Assembly: GCA_024919175.1 (NCBI GenBank)
Contig: CP103804.1
Location: forward strand, 4,092,001-4,156,000
Reading direction: 5' to 3'
From: Clostridioides difficile
GTDB lineage: Bacteria > Bacillota > Clostridia > Peptostreptococcales > Peptostreptococcaceae
DNA: 64,000 nucleotides
Part shown: positions 1 through 8,114 of the stretch, piece after piece
Layout: every line of letters starts with the position of its first letter
How positions within the stretch are numbered: position 1 is the stretch's first letter
Notes under the pieces: generated by a model
Databases searched by the model: none
The model's input: only the letters and a program-made list of their open reading frames with translations
Told to the model about the DNA's origin: nothing
Made by a program: the position numbers and the translations under genes

Positions 1-121
1 TACCTCACTTTAGCTTTATTAATTGCTTTTGATTATATGTTTCTTTGATTTAATTATAATTTATAAAATAAGACATCTATATGTCATATATTTTAATATA
101 ATTAAATTTAGTAATAGTAAC

Positions 122-1033
122 TTATAAGGAATACATCTTAAACATCTCTCTTAATCTATTTATTACATTATCTCTAATGAATTTAGGTTCAAGCACTTCA
201 ACACTATTCCCAAAAGATAAGATATATCCATAAATCCACTCTCCAACTGGGAATTCTGCAATTACATCATATGTATTATCTTCATTTTTAATTATTAAAT
301 CATTGTTAAAATCATCAAAAACTCTATAGAGCATCTTTTCTTTAAATCTTAGCCTTAGAGTTACAATATCTTCTTTAATTATTTTAGAGTCATCTAAACA
401 TACCTCTTCAATCATCTTTCTTGAAAATACGTCTTCTTTTACTACTAAATTTTTTATTCTACTGATTCTAAATATTCTAAAATCGTCCTTTAATTTGCAA
501 AATCCATACAAATACCAAGTCTTACTTTTATACATTAGCTTCATAGGTTCGACAGTTCTATTTGTCTTGCTTGAAAAACTATTTACATAATCAAAATTTA
601 TAGTGTTTCGTCTTAAAATAGCATTTTTTATTTTTGTAAATTTATCATCCTCATTGAAATTGCTTCCCCATTCAGTAAAATCTATTTCAATCCAGTTTGC
701 AAAATTATTTTCTCCAAATATTGAACCAATTTTATCTACTACTGAATTTATTTCTGGATACTTTGTTGCTTGTAATGTTTGAAGTGCTATTATTAGACTC
801 TCCTTATCTTCCTTTGACAATATAGTTTTGTCTATAGAATATTCTTCTATTAGAGAGATTCCTCCCCCTTTGCCTTTAGTCATATATACTGGTACACCTG
901 ACATAGACAGAGTTTCTATGTCTCTATATATAGTTCTTGTGGAAACCTCAAACCTCTCAGCCAAAGCTTTAGCAGTAACTAATTTTTTATTTAATAGTAT
1001 TACTATTATTTCTGTTAGTCTATTTATTTTCAT
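122..1033 (-). CDS. YafY-type HTH/WYL-domain transcriptional regulator
   Basis: A 303-residue DNA-binding regulator. The N-terminal ~60 residues form a winged helix typical of the HTH_11 family (EIIVILLNKKLVTAKALAERF, then STRTIYRDIETL). Residues ~140-210 form the WYL ligand-binding domain, with the tryptophan-tyrosine-leucine signature in KTWYLYGFCKL, followed by a WCX-like C-terminus. The start ATG has a TAGGTGAT ribosome site 5 bases upstream. It is divergent from the DUF3100/amidohydrolase operon that begins at 1503, and the 470-bp gap holds a phased repeat array, so it probably controls that operon. The family is certain; the ligand and target are inferred. Confidence 0.9.
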   Translation of the reverse strand: MKINRLTEIIVILLNKKLVTAKALAERFEVSTRTIYRDIETLSMSGVPVYMTKGKGGGISLIEEYSIDKTILSKEDKESLIIALQTLQATKYPEINSVVDKIGSIFGENNFANWIEIDFTEWGSNFNEDDKFTKIKNAILRRNTINFDYVNSFSSKTNRTVEPMKLMYKSKTWYLYGFCKLKDDFRIFRISRIKNLVVKEDVFSRKMIEEVCLDDSKIIKEDIVTLRLRFKEKMLYRVFDDFNNDLIIKNEDNTYDVIAEFPVGEWIYGYILSFGNSVEVLEPKFIRDNVINRLREMFKMYSL

Positions 1034-1278
1034 ATGTTATCACCTACTAAAATTATTATATTTATCTTTATTTTCTATAAATTAACCATAGAGTTTTCAT
1101 GTATTTATTAAGTTAATTTTTCCCATCACTTTAAACTTTATAATTTATTAATTTTACTATTATATTATTTATTTTAAAGCTTTTTATATTTTATTCCTAC
1201 AATATTTAAGCAAATTTTTAATAAATAAATTCATATGGTAATATTTTTAAGTTATGTAATATTTTACATATTTTTTCG

Positions 1279-1307
1279 TTGACAATGTTAAATTTTTGAT
1301 TTATCCT
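1279..1307 (+). promoter_or_regulatory. Sigma-A-type promoter for the DUF3100 operon
   Basis: TTGACA at 1279-1284 and TATCCT at 1302-1307 are separated by 17 bases. Transcription would start near 1314 and leave a leader of about 190 nt that carries all five repeats of the array at 1358-1451, so the repeats would lie downstream of the start site. Identified by eye only. Confidence 0.5.
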
Positions 1308-1357
1308 TAATTAAGGACATGTTATTGACATTTCTGAAACTTATTTGAAAAATAATC

Positions 1358-1451
1358 TTACTCTGTGATTCTATAAAATTCTCTGCAATTTAGTTTTACT
1401 CTGTAATTCTATGTAGTTTAGGAAAACGTATTATATTTGAGAAAACGTATT
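1358..1451. repeat. Phased direct-repeat array in the regulator/DUF3100 gap
   Basis: Three copies of CTCTGYRATT start at 1361, 1381 and 1399. Two copies of GAAAACGTATT start at 1422 and 1441. The five units are spaced 18-23 bases apart, close to two helical turns, so all would lie on one face of the DNA. The position between a divergent WYL regulator and its likely target operon fits an operator array; a role in RNA is also possible because a promoter lies upstream. Confidence 0.5.
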
Positions 1452-1502
1452 TTCTATTTCAAATTCAAATAAGTACAATATTTATTTTTTAGGGAGGCAA
1501 TC

Positions 1503-2354
1503 ATGGAAATTAATAAAAAACACTTTATTCAAGTCTTTTTAACTTGCTTAATCTTAGTAGTAATATGTGAATTTATAGGGCAAAGAACCTTATCTATTGG
1601 CTCAGCTTCTATAATACTATTTCCAATGCTTTATGCAGTTATAATCGGACTTATAATAACACCTGACTTATTAGGAAAAAAAATTAAAGCACTTAAAAAA
1701 GTTATTGGAGAAAAAGAAATCAATATTGCTGGTGAAGTTGTTGGAATTGCACTAGTAATGCTTGGTATAAAATATGGGACTACTGTTGGTCCAAACATCG
1801 ATAAGATAATTCAAGCTGGACCTGCATTTCTTGCTCAAGAATTTGGTCACATACTTGCACCAATAGTTGCATTACCACTTGCTTTAATATTTGGTATGAA
1901 AAGAGAAGCTATTGGAGCTACTGCAAGTATAAGCCGTGAACCTTCTTTAGGAGTTATATCTGAAAAATATGGGATAAATTCTCCAGAAGGTAGTGGCGTA
2001 CTTGGTACATATTTAATGGGTACAGTTCTTGGTACTATATACTTTAGTGTGTTAGGCTCAGTGTCAATTTATAGTGGCCTTCACCCATATGCTTTAGGAA
2101 TGGCTTGTGGTGTTGGTAGTGGAAGTATGATGACCGCAGCTGCGGGTTCACTTTCTACCATGGTACCACCAGAAATGGCAGATACAATACTTGCCTATGC
2201 CGCAACAAGTAATATGATGTCTAGTATAACAGGAATTATATTCTTGGTTTTCGTATCTTTACCATTTACTAATTTTATGTACAAAATTTTAGAACCTAAA
2301 TTCTCAAGAAGTAAAAAGGCTGAAGAAGCAAAAACTACAAAAGGAGAGTGCTAA
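1503..2354 (+). CDS. DUF3100 family membrane protein
   Basis: A 283-residue polytopic membrane protein with about eight hydrophobic segments and glycine-rich turns (GMACGVGSGSMMTAAAGSLS). I recognise it as a DUF3100 protein, a family of unknown function often next to M20 amidohydrolases. The start has the strong site AGGGAGG. The next gene begins 4 bases after the stop and its product resembles the N-terminus of this one (both carry an IGQR-x-LSIG/ISVG motif after the first helix), so the two probably form one transporter or heteromer. Its partner at 2841 suggests uptake of an amide-linked or aminobenzoyl-glutamate-like substrate; that is inference. Confidence 0.75.
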   Translation: MEINKKHFIQVFLTCLILVVICEFIGQRTLSIGSASIILFPMLYAVIIGLIITPDLLGKKIKALKKVIGEKEINIAGEVVGIALVMLGIKYGTTVGPNIDKIIQAGPAFLAQEFGHILAPIVALPLALIFGMKREAIGATASISREPSLGVISEKYGINSPEGSGVLGTYLMGTVLGTIYFSVLGSVSIYSGLHPYALGMACGVGSGSMMTAAAGSLSTMVPPEMADTILAYAATSNMMSSITGIIFLVFVSLPFTNFMYKILEPKFSRSKKAEEAKTTKGEC

Positions 2355-2357
2355 TAA

Positions 2358-2828
2358 ATGTTTGCTAATTTAGATTTAAAGAAAAGTTCATATCAATTAT
2401 TGGTTATGTCTATTATTGGAGTTATAATTCTTATAGGACAAAGAATTAGTGTTGGTACATCTATAGTAACAGCTTTTCCTGGGATGGTAATGTTAATATT
2501 AGCTGCTATGGCTGCTATGATTATAAAGGATTTATTTCCTAAATCAATATTTCCTGCTTTTGGATTTGCCACTATAATAGGTCTTTTACTTAGTATGCCA
2601 TATAGTCCAACATCTGAGGTATTTTTAACTAACACTAATAATATTAATTTTATGGCTATAACAACTCCTCTACTAGCTTTTGCAGGAATTTCTGTTGGAA
2701 ACAAAATAGAAGCTTTAAAGGAAATGTCATGGAAAATAGTTATAATATCACTTGTTGTTTTTACAACTATATTCTTTGCATGTGCGAGTATAGCTCATAT
2801 AGTTTTAAGTATTCAAGGTAAAATATAG
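2358..2828 (+). CDS. Small membrane protein, DUF3100-like partner
   Basis: A 156-residue protein with four or five predicted membrane helices. Its first ~60 residues parallel those of the preceding protein (KKSSYQLLVMSIIGVIILIGQRISVGTS against KKHFIQVFLTCLILVVICEFIGQRTLSIGS), which suggests duplication and division of labour in one transporter. It is translated 4 bases after the upstream stop with site GGAGAG, and the amidohydrolase follows 12 bases later with AGGAGG, so the three genes look translationally coupled. Function not known. Confidence 0.7.
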   Translation: MFANLDLKKSSYQLLVMSIIGVIILIGQRISVGTSIVTAFPGMVMLILAAMAAMIIKDLFPKSIFPAFGFATIIGLLLSMPYSPTSEVFLTNTNNINFMAITTPLLAFAGISVGNKIEALKEMSWKIVIISLVVFTTIFFACASIAHIVLSIQGKI

Positions 2829-2840
2829 GAGGAATTTATT

Positions 2841-4151
2841 ATGAATAAAGAACAATTAAAATCTCTAGTAATAAAGACTATAGATGAAAATAAAGAAAAA
2901 ATATTAGAAATAGGCCATGGAATATACAAGAATCCAGAGTATGGATATAAAGAGTATAAAACTACAGAAGCTGTCTCAAACTTTTTTGAACAAGAGCTAA
3001 ACTTATCTGTCGAAAAAAATATAGCTGTTACAGGATGTAAGGCAGATGCAAATTCTAGTAAAGAAGGTCCTCATATATCTATACTTGGAGAATTAGATGG
3101 TATATCATGCAAAGAACACAAAGATTCTAATGAAATAGGTGCATCTCATACTTGTGGACATAATATACAAATAGCTGGAATGTTAGGTGCTGCTGTTGGT
3201 TTAGTAAAAAGTGGAGTTTTAGAACATTTAGATGGTAAAATATCTTTTATGGCTACTCCTGCTGAAGAATTTATTGAATTAGAATACAGAGAACAATTGA
3301 AAAAAGAAGGAAAAATAACTTACTTTGGTGGAAAACAAGAGCTAATAAAAAGAGGTTATTTTGATGATATAGACATATCTATGATGTTTCACTCTTCAGA
3401 TTTAGGAGAAGATAAGGCTCTAGTTGGCCCTGAAAGTAATGGCTTTGTTGGCAAAAAAGTTAAATTTATAGGAAAAGAATCTCATGCTGGCTCTGCTCCA
3501 CATGATGGTATAAATGCTTTAAATGCAGCAATGCTTGCTATAAATAATGTAAATGCACTTAGAGAAACTTTTAAGGAATCTGAAAGAGTTAGATTTCATC
3601 CTATCATCACAAAAGGTGGAGATATAGTAAATGTTGTTCCTGCTGATGTTCATATGGAATCATATGTAAGAGCTAGAACTATAAACGGCATGATTGATGC
3701 TAATGCAAGGATAAACAAAGCCTTGATGGCTGGTGGAATGGCGGTTGGAGCTGAAGTTGAAATAACTGAAATACCTGGATACTTACCAATATTAAGATAC
3801 AAAACTCTTGATAACTTATTTAAAAATAATCTTGAAGATTTAGGTCTAAAAGGAAAGATTATTGATGGTGGAGATTTCACTGGTTCCTTTGATTTTGGAG
3901 ATGTATCTCATATAATGCCTACCCTTCACCCTATGATTGGCGGTGTAAAAGGTGCTCTTCATACAAGAGATTTTGAAATAGTTGATGAAAACTTAGCTTA
4001 CATAGTCCCTGCTAAGGCTATGGCACTTACAGTTATAGACCTTCTTTTTGATAATGCTAAGGAAACTAAAGATATACTAGATGCCTTTACTCCAGTTATG
4101 ACTAAAGAAGAATATTTAGCATTCTTAGAAAAACACGACAAAACTTTATAG
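2841..4151 (+). CDS. M20 family amidohydrolase/peptidase (AbgB-like)
   Basis: A 436-residue M20 metallopeptidase-like amidohydrolase. The metal-binding signature SHTCGHNIQIAGMLGAA and the acidic pair in ATPAEEF are visible, followed by the lid/dimer domain beginning at SHAGSAPHDGINALNAA and the late histidine in GALHTRDF. This resembles the aminobenzoyl-glutamate utilisation B / amidohydrolase group, cytosolic enzymes that cleave amides or N-acyl amino acids. It is the third gene of the DUF3100 operon, so it probably hydrolyses what the membrane pair imports. The substrate cannot be read from the sequence. A hairpin terminator follows at 4182. Confidence 0.88.
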   Translation: MNKEQLKSLVIKTIDENKEKILEIGHGIYKNPEYGYKEYKTTEAVSNFFEQELNLSVEKNIAVTGCKADANSSKEGPHISILGELDGISCKEHKDSNEIGASHTCGHNIQIAGMLGAAVGLVKSGVLEHLDGKISFMATPAEEFIELEYREQLKKEGKITYFGGKQELIKRGYFDDIDISMMFHSSDLGEDKALVGPESNGFVGKKVKFIGKESHAGSAPHDGINALNAAMLAINNVNALRETFKESERVRFHPIITKGGDIVNVVPADVHMESYVRARTINGMIDANARINKALMAGGMAVGAEVEITEIPGYLPILRYKTLDNLFKNNLEDLGLKGKIIDGGDFTGSFDFGDVSHIMPTLHPMIGGVKGALHTRDFEIVDENLAYIVPAKAMALTVIDLLFDNAKETKDILDAFTPVMTKEEYLAFLEKHDKTL

Positions 4152-4181
4152 GTCTGTTAAAGATTGATTTATATAATATAA

Positions 4182-4220
4182 AGGATGGTATATGTCATAG
4201 AGACTATACCATCTTTTCTT
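4182..4220 (+). terminator. Intrinsic terminator of the DUF3100 operon
   Basis: Perfect 9-bp stem GATGGTATA/TATACCATC (4184-4192 and 4205-4213) followed by TTTT. Confidence 0.75.
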
Positions 4221-4394
4221 ATATTTCATTTTTTTATAGTATGTGATTATTATCTTACTTGTTTACAAATAGCCACTCATCACAAAATTTATAAAGTTGT
4301 GTTGAAGTATAGCTGTAAGTGTGGTATGTTTTTTTAATAAAATAGAAACTAATATAAAACACATTCATATTTTGTGATACAAGGTGGTGAGAAA

Positions 4395-5123
4395 ATGTTT
4401 AATGCAGGAAACCGAATTGTGAATAGCTGGTTATACCCTATCCAAGATGGCTTTGTCTTAATTGATACTGGATATGAAAATGGGTTTGAACATTTTAAAA
4501 AGCAATTATCTAACTTCAATATAGATATAAAAAATATCCGATACATATTTCTAACACATGCACATGATGACCATGCTGGTTTTTTAAATCAAATTTTATC
4601 AAAATCTCCTAACACTAAGGTAATAATGAGTGATAAAGCTTTAGAAGTACTATATAAAGGTCAAAACTCTTTTATTGGAGGTTGCACCAGTCGTATAGCC
4701 ATTTTTTCTTGTCAAATTATGAAACTATTAGGAAAAGGAGAACATCTATTTCCCCCACTAAAACAGACATTTGAAAAAAGATGCCTTCTTATATCTGATG
4801 ATAATCGTAAAGAAATTGAAGTAGAACTATGTGGAAAAATCATAGATACACCAGGACATACTGCTGATTCAATTTCACTTCTACTCGATAATGGAGTTTT
4901 ATTTTGTGGCGATGCCGCAATGAATGGCTTGCCAAGCATCCACAATGTTACAATCTGGGCAGAAGATAAAACAGACTTTATCCAGTCTTGGGAAAGAATC
5001 ATCAGCTCAAAACCTAAAATGATTTATCCAGGACACGGAAAGCCATTTAAAAGTAACAAATTAGAGAAAAATCTATATTATGCCCATAAAATAAATTTAT
5101 ACCAATTAAACAGCACAAAATGA
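4395..5123 (+). CDS. Metallo-beta-lactamase-fold hydrolase
   Basis: A 242-residue MBL-fold protein. The zinc ligands are intact: THAHDDHAGF (HxHxDH), the third-position histidine in DTPGHTADS, the bridging aspartate in FCGDAA, and a terminal histidine in PGHGKP. I take the ATG at 4395, which follows AAGGTGGTGAGAAA at good spacing; an upstream GTG at 4374 lacks a site. Family members are cytosolic hydrolases of diverse thioesters, lactones or nucleotides, so no substrate is assigned. The AraC regulator 111 bases downstream on the same strand may be co-transcribed. Confidence 0.85.
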   Translation: MFNAGNRIVNSWLYPIQDGFVLIDTGYENGFEHFKKQLSNFNIDIKNIRYIFLTHAHDDHAGFLNQILSKSPNTKVIMSDKALEVLYKGQNSFIGGCTSRIAIFSCQIMKLLGKGEHLFPPLKQTFEKRCLLISDDNRKEIEVELCGKIIDTPGHTADSISLLLDNGVLFCGDAAMNGLPSIHNVTIWAEDKTDFIQSWERIISSKPKMIYPGHGKPFKSNKLEKNLYYAHKINLYQLNSTK

Positions 5124-5234
5124 GATTTTAATGAAATGAATAGTAAAGCATTTACGACACTCTCATTTTTTAAACTCAAAAAGAGAGGACAATACAATCA
5201 ACAAATAATACACTTAGATTAAGGAGCTGATATT

Positions 5235-6089
5235 ATGGAATGGATTGAGCAGTTAAATAAAGCAATTGATTATATTGAAATACACCTATTAGATGAAATT
5301 GATTACAATCAACTTGGAAAAATTACTGGATGTCCAGCTTATAATTTCCAAAAAATATTTTCATATATTTCAGGTTTTTCTATTTCGGAATATGTTCGAC
5401 GTAGACGTTTAAGTTTGGCAGCTGTAGACTTGCAAAATAGCGAATCAAAAGTAATCGATATTGCATTGAAATATGGTTATACTTCGCCAACAGCTTTTAA
5501 TCGTGCTTTTCAGAGCTTACATAAAATTGCACCATCACAAGTAAAAGAGTGTGGCATTCCACTAAAATCCATTCTACCAATTAGCTTCAAAATGACAATT
5601 AAAGGAGTAGAAGAGATGAATTATAGAATCGAGAAAAAAGAAGAAATTCGTATTATTGGTATTGCACAACCTCTAAGTAAAGATATCGAAGAAAACTTTA
5701 AAATTGTCCCAAAGATGTGGCATAAGGCAGGAATAGATGGTACTTTATATAAATTAGCAGAGATGATGAACAGTCATCCTATGGGTATACTTGGTGTAAG
5801 TGTTTATAAAACTAAAGAATCATTGTCCTATTTTATAGGTGTAGCCAGTACTAAACAAATTGATGACACTTTCGAAGAATATATTATTCCAGCTTCAACA
5901 TGGGCAGTTTTCTCCAATAAGGGTACACAAGAAAGCATACAAGATTTAGAACGTCGAATTTGGACAGAGTGGCTTCCTAACTCTGGCTATGAATATGTAG
6001 AAAATATTTCAGATATAGAAGTTTATTTAAACTCAGACCCACAAAATGCAAGATACGAAGTTTGGGTTCCAGTTAGAAAAAAAGCATAA
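5235..6089 (+). CDS. AraC family regulator with GyrI-like effector domain
   Basis: A 284-residue regulator. Residues 1-110 are the AraC/XylS double helix-turn-helix (LGKITGCPAYNFQKIFSYISGFSISEYVRRRRLS, then IALKYGYTSPTAFNRAFQ). Residues ~125-284 form a GyrI-like/effector-binding domain (YRIEKKEEIRIIGIAQPLS ... YEVWVPVRKK), the arrangement of Rob/BmrR-type drug-sensing activators. Ribosome site AAGGAGCTG. A neighbouring MBL-fold gene is the only obvious local target. Ends at a strong bidirectional terminator. Confidence 0.88.
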   Translation: MEWIEQLNKAIDYIEIHLLDEIDYNQLGKITGCPAYNFQKIFSYISGFSISEYVRRRRLSLAAVDLQNSESKVIDIALKYGYTSPTAFNRAFQSLHKIAPSQVKECGIPLKSILPISFKMTIKGVEEMNYRIEKKEEIRIIGIAQPLSKDIEENFKIVPKMWHKAGIDGTLYKLAEMMNSHPMGILGVSVYKTKESLSYFIGVASTKQIDDTFEEYIIPASTWAVFSNKGTQESIQDLERRIWTEWLPNSGYEYVENISDIEVYLNSDPQNARYEVWVPVRKKA

Positions 6090-6102
6090 AATCATTAACC
6101 AT

Positions 6103-6152
6103 AAAAAAATGGCAGTTTCAAAATTCCAACTGAAACTGCCATTTTTCTTTTT
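6103..6152. terminator. Bidirectional intrinsic terminator between convergent genes
   Basis: A 16-bp perfect stem AAAAATGGCAGTTTCA/TGAAACTGCCATTTTT (6105-6120 and 6131-6146). The A/T flanks give a U-tract on both strands, serving the AraC gene (+) and the cyclase gene (-). Confidence 0.85.
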
Positions 6153-6199
6153 AAAAATTATATATCACATATAAATAGAAAGCCTGATAAAATATTAAA

Positions 6200-7261
6200 T
6201 CAGTTTATTCGATAACACCCTTTTCCAGCTTCCTTTGCTGCATAAAGAGCTTCATCTGCCTTACTATATAAATCTTCAAAATTATTAATATCTTTGTCAC
6301 ATATTGAACATCCTAAACTAATATGAAATACATAATCATTCTGTGATAAATCTTCCATATTATTTAATGCATCAAATAATTTCTCAAAGTGTATTCTACA
6401 CTTCTCCTCATTGTTTAAATCCTTAGCATAGATGGCAAATTCATCACCACCTAATCTTAAAACTACACTATCATAAAAAATATTCTTTATATTATCAGCT
6501 ACAGCTTGTAAATAACGGTCACCTACAATATGACCATAAGAATCATTGATATATTTAAAATCATCTATATCGATAAGAATAAAGGCTCCATATTTTTTTT
6601 CGTCCATGAGCTGTTCAATCATTTCAACACCAGCACCTCGATTATATATACCTGTCAATAAATCAATTTCTGATTTAGTTCTATATTTAATGTAGTTTTC
6701 TACACTTTCGATACGGTCATTTAGAATAAAAAAGTTGACACCTACAGATAAAAAATAAAAAGTAACTAAATCAACTAAATCTGCCATAAACATATTTATA
6801 TCCTTTGCTATAAAACAACAAATTCCATAAATTATAGCAGTTCCTGTTATATAGAGAATAATTCTCCAAGGTTTATCCAATATGAATAAAGGAAGTACAC
6901 ATATAAAGACCATAATTGTGATTGATGGTTCTGTTTTATCTAGAAAAGTCCCCATCAAAATACCCATTATCATAACTGGAGTTAATGCCCAATAAAAGAC
7001 AAGTGTTATATGCTGAGAGTGTTTTTTTAAGTAAAATTTAGAAATAATATAAAGAATAAAAAAGTATCCAAGTATAATAAAAAATTCTATATTAAAAGTA
7101 ACAACTTCTGATAAAATCAATCCAAATGCAAACACCATAGCTGAAATAGTGAGTCCTAATAATGATAGACCACAGAAACTTCGATAATTTCTCAATCTAA
7201 TTTCAGATTTATATAAATCTATCTTCTTTGCTTTAAAATTCTTTAATATTGTTTCTAACAT
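6200..7261 (-). CDS. Membrane-anchored diguanylate cyclase
   Basis: About 353 residues. Six hydrophobic segments occupy residues ~28-185 and are followed by a C-terminal GGDEF domain (LLTGIYNRGAG ... FILIDIDDFKYINDSYGHIVGDRYL ... LRLGGDEFAIYAKD). The active loop GGDEF is intact, so c-di-GMP synthesis is expected. No RxxD inhibitory site is seen five residues before it. The GGGGGG ribosome site lies directly before two tandem ATGs; I prefer the second (7261). Divergent from the AbgT transporter across an 850-bp AT-rich gap. The membrane sensor part is of unknown ligand. Confidence 0.85.
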   Translation of the reverse strand: MLETILKNFKAKKIDLYKSEIRLRNYRSFCGLSLLGLTISAMVFAFGLILSEVVTFNIEFFIILGYFFILYIISKFYLKKHSQHITLVFYWALTPVMIMGILMGTFLDKTEPSITIMVFICVLPLFILDKPWRIILYITGTAIIYGICCFIAKDINMFMADLVDLVTFYFLSVGVNFFILNDRIESVENYIKYRTKSEIDLLTGIYNRGAGVEMIEQLMDEKKYGAFILIDIDDFKYINDSYGHIVGDRYLQAVADNIKNIFYDSVVLRLGGDEFAIYAKDLNNEEKCRIHFEKLFDALNNMEDLSQNDYVFHISLGCSICDKDINNFEDLYSKADEALYAAKEAGKGCYRIN

Positions 7262-7760
7262 CATACCCCCCTTGTACATTACACACTCTCATTCATGAAT
7301 TATTTAATACTTCTACAGTTCAACTACTGTTGATACACTTATAAATAAACTCTCATATTATTTATTAATTTAAAAAGTGATTTAACTATCATATAGTACT
7401 ATTATTCATATTTCTACATTTAACTTTCAAAATTAACCCAATAATTTCCAATAATATAAATTGATTATATTTCTAATATATCTTTTATAAAAATATAATA
7501 ATACTAGTATATAATTTACAAAAACATATAAATAGCTTAATCTTTTTAATTTTATTTTAATATATCTTTACTTATTGTTAGGATATATTATAGCATTACC
7601 ATATATAAAAGTCATTAAAAAAGAGCTCCTACATAGGTTATATTCATCATAATATAAACTTGTGTATTTTACTATTTCTCTACTATTTTTTAATTTTTTA
7701 TATTTTTAATATATCCTTATGATAATTTATCCTCTTACATATTATTTTTTTAATTCTAAT
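7262..7760. other. Long AT-rich intergenic stretch, no gene seen
   Basis: No open frame with a ribosome site and no convincing RNA structure. It holds the upstream region of the cyclase gene and the far upstream region of the abgT-type gene. Confidence 0.5.
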
Positions 7761-7769
7761 CCAAATACT

Positions 7770-7855
7770 CCACTTTCGTTGTTATAAAGTTTTGTATTTT
7801 ATTAATTTATTCTTTTACTAACTTAATATTCCACTAGATTTTTATAAAGTTTTGT
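7770..7855. repeat. Paired direct repeat upstream of the abgT-type operon
   Basis: CCACT followed ~8 bases later by TTATAAAGTTTTGT occurs at 7770-7795 and again at 7831-7855, about 61 bases apart. It lies about 120-200 bases upstream of the promoter at 7973. It could be a bipartite upstream activator site; it has no other explanation. Confidence 0.4.
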
Positions 7856-7972
7856 TTTAAAATTAATTTTAAAGCGTGTATATAACATAGATAACTTAGA
7901 CATAATTCGTTATTAATCTACTTAAAGCATATTTAATTAACACCACTCATCCAGAAAATTCAGAAAATTGCA

Positions 7973-8001
7973 TTGACATAGGAAAAAGTTTATTTTATAC
8001 T
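7973..8001 (+). promoter_or_regulatory. Promoter of the abgT-type operon with tandem GGACAC motif
   Basis: TTGACA (7973-7978), 17-base spacer, TATACT (7996-8001). Two GGACAC copies start at 8009 and 8020, one helical turn apart and right at the predicted start site, where a repressor could bind. Confidence 0.6.
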
Positions 8002-8114
8002 TTTTTTAGGACACATTGTGGACACGTCTTAAATTGACAGTCATAATTTACATTATAAATTTAACCACAATACTTATTTTCAATATTATATTTTAAAAAC
8101 ATAGGGAGGATATT

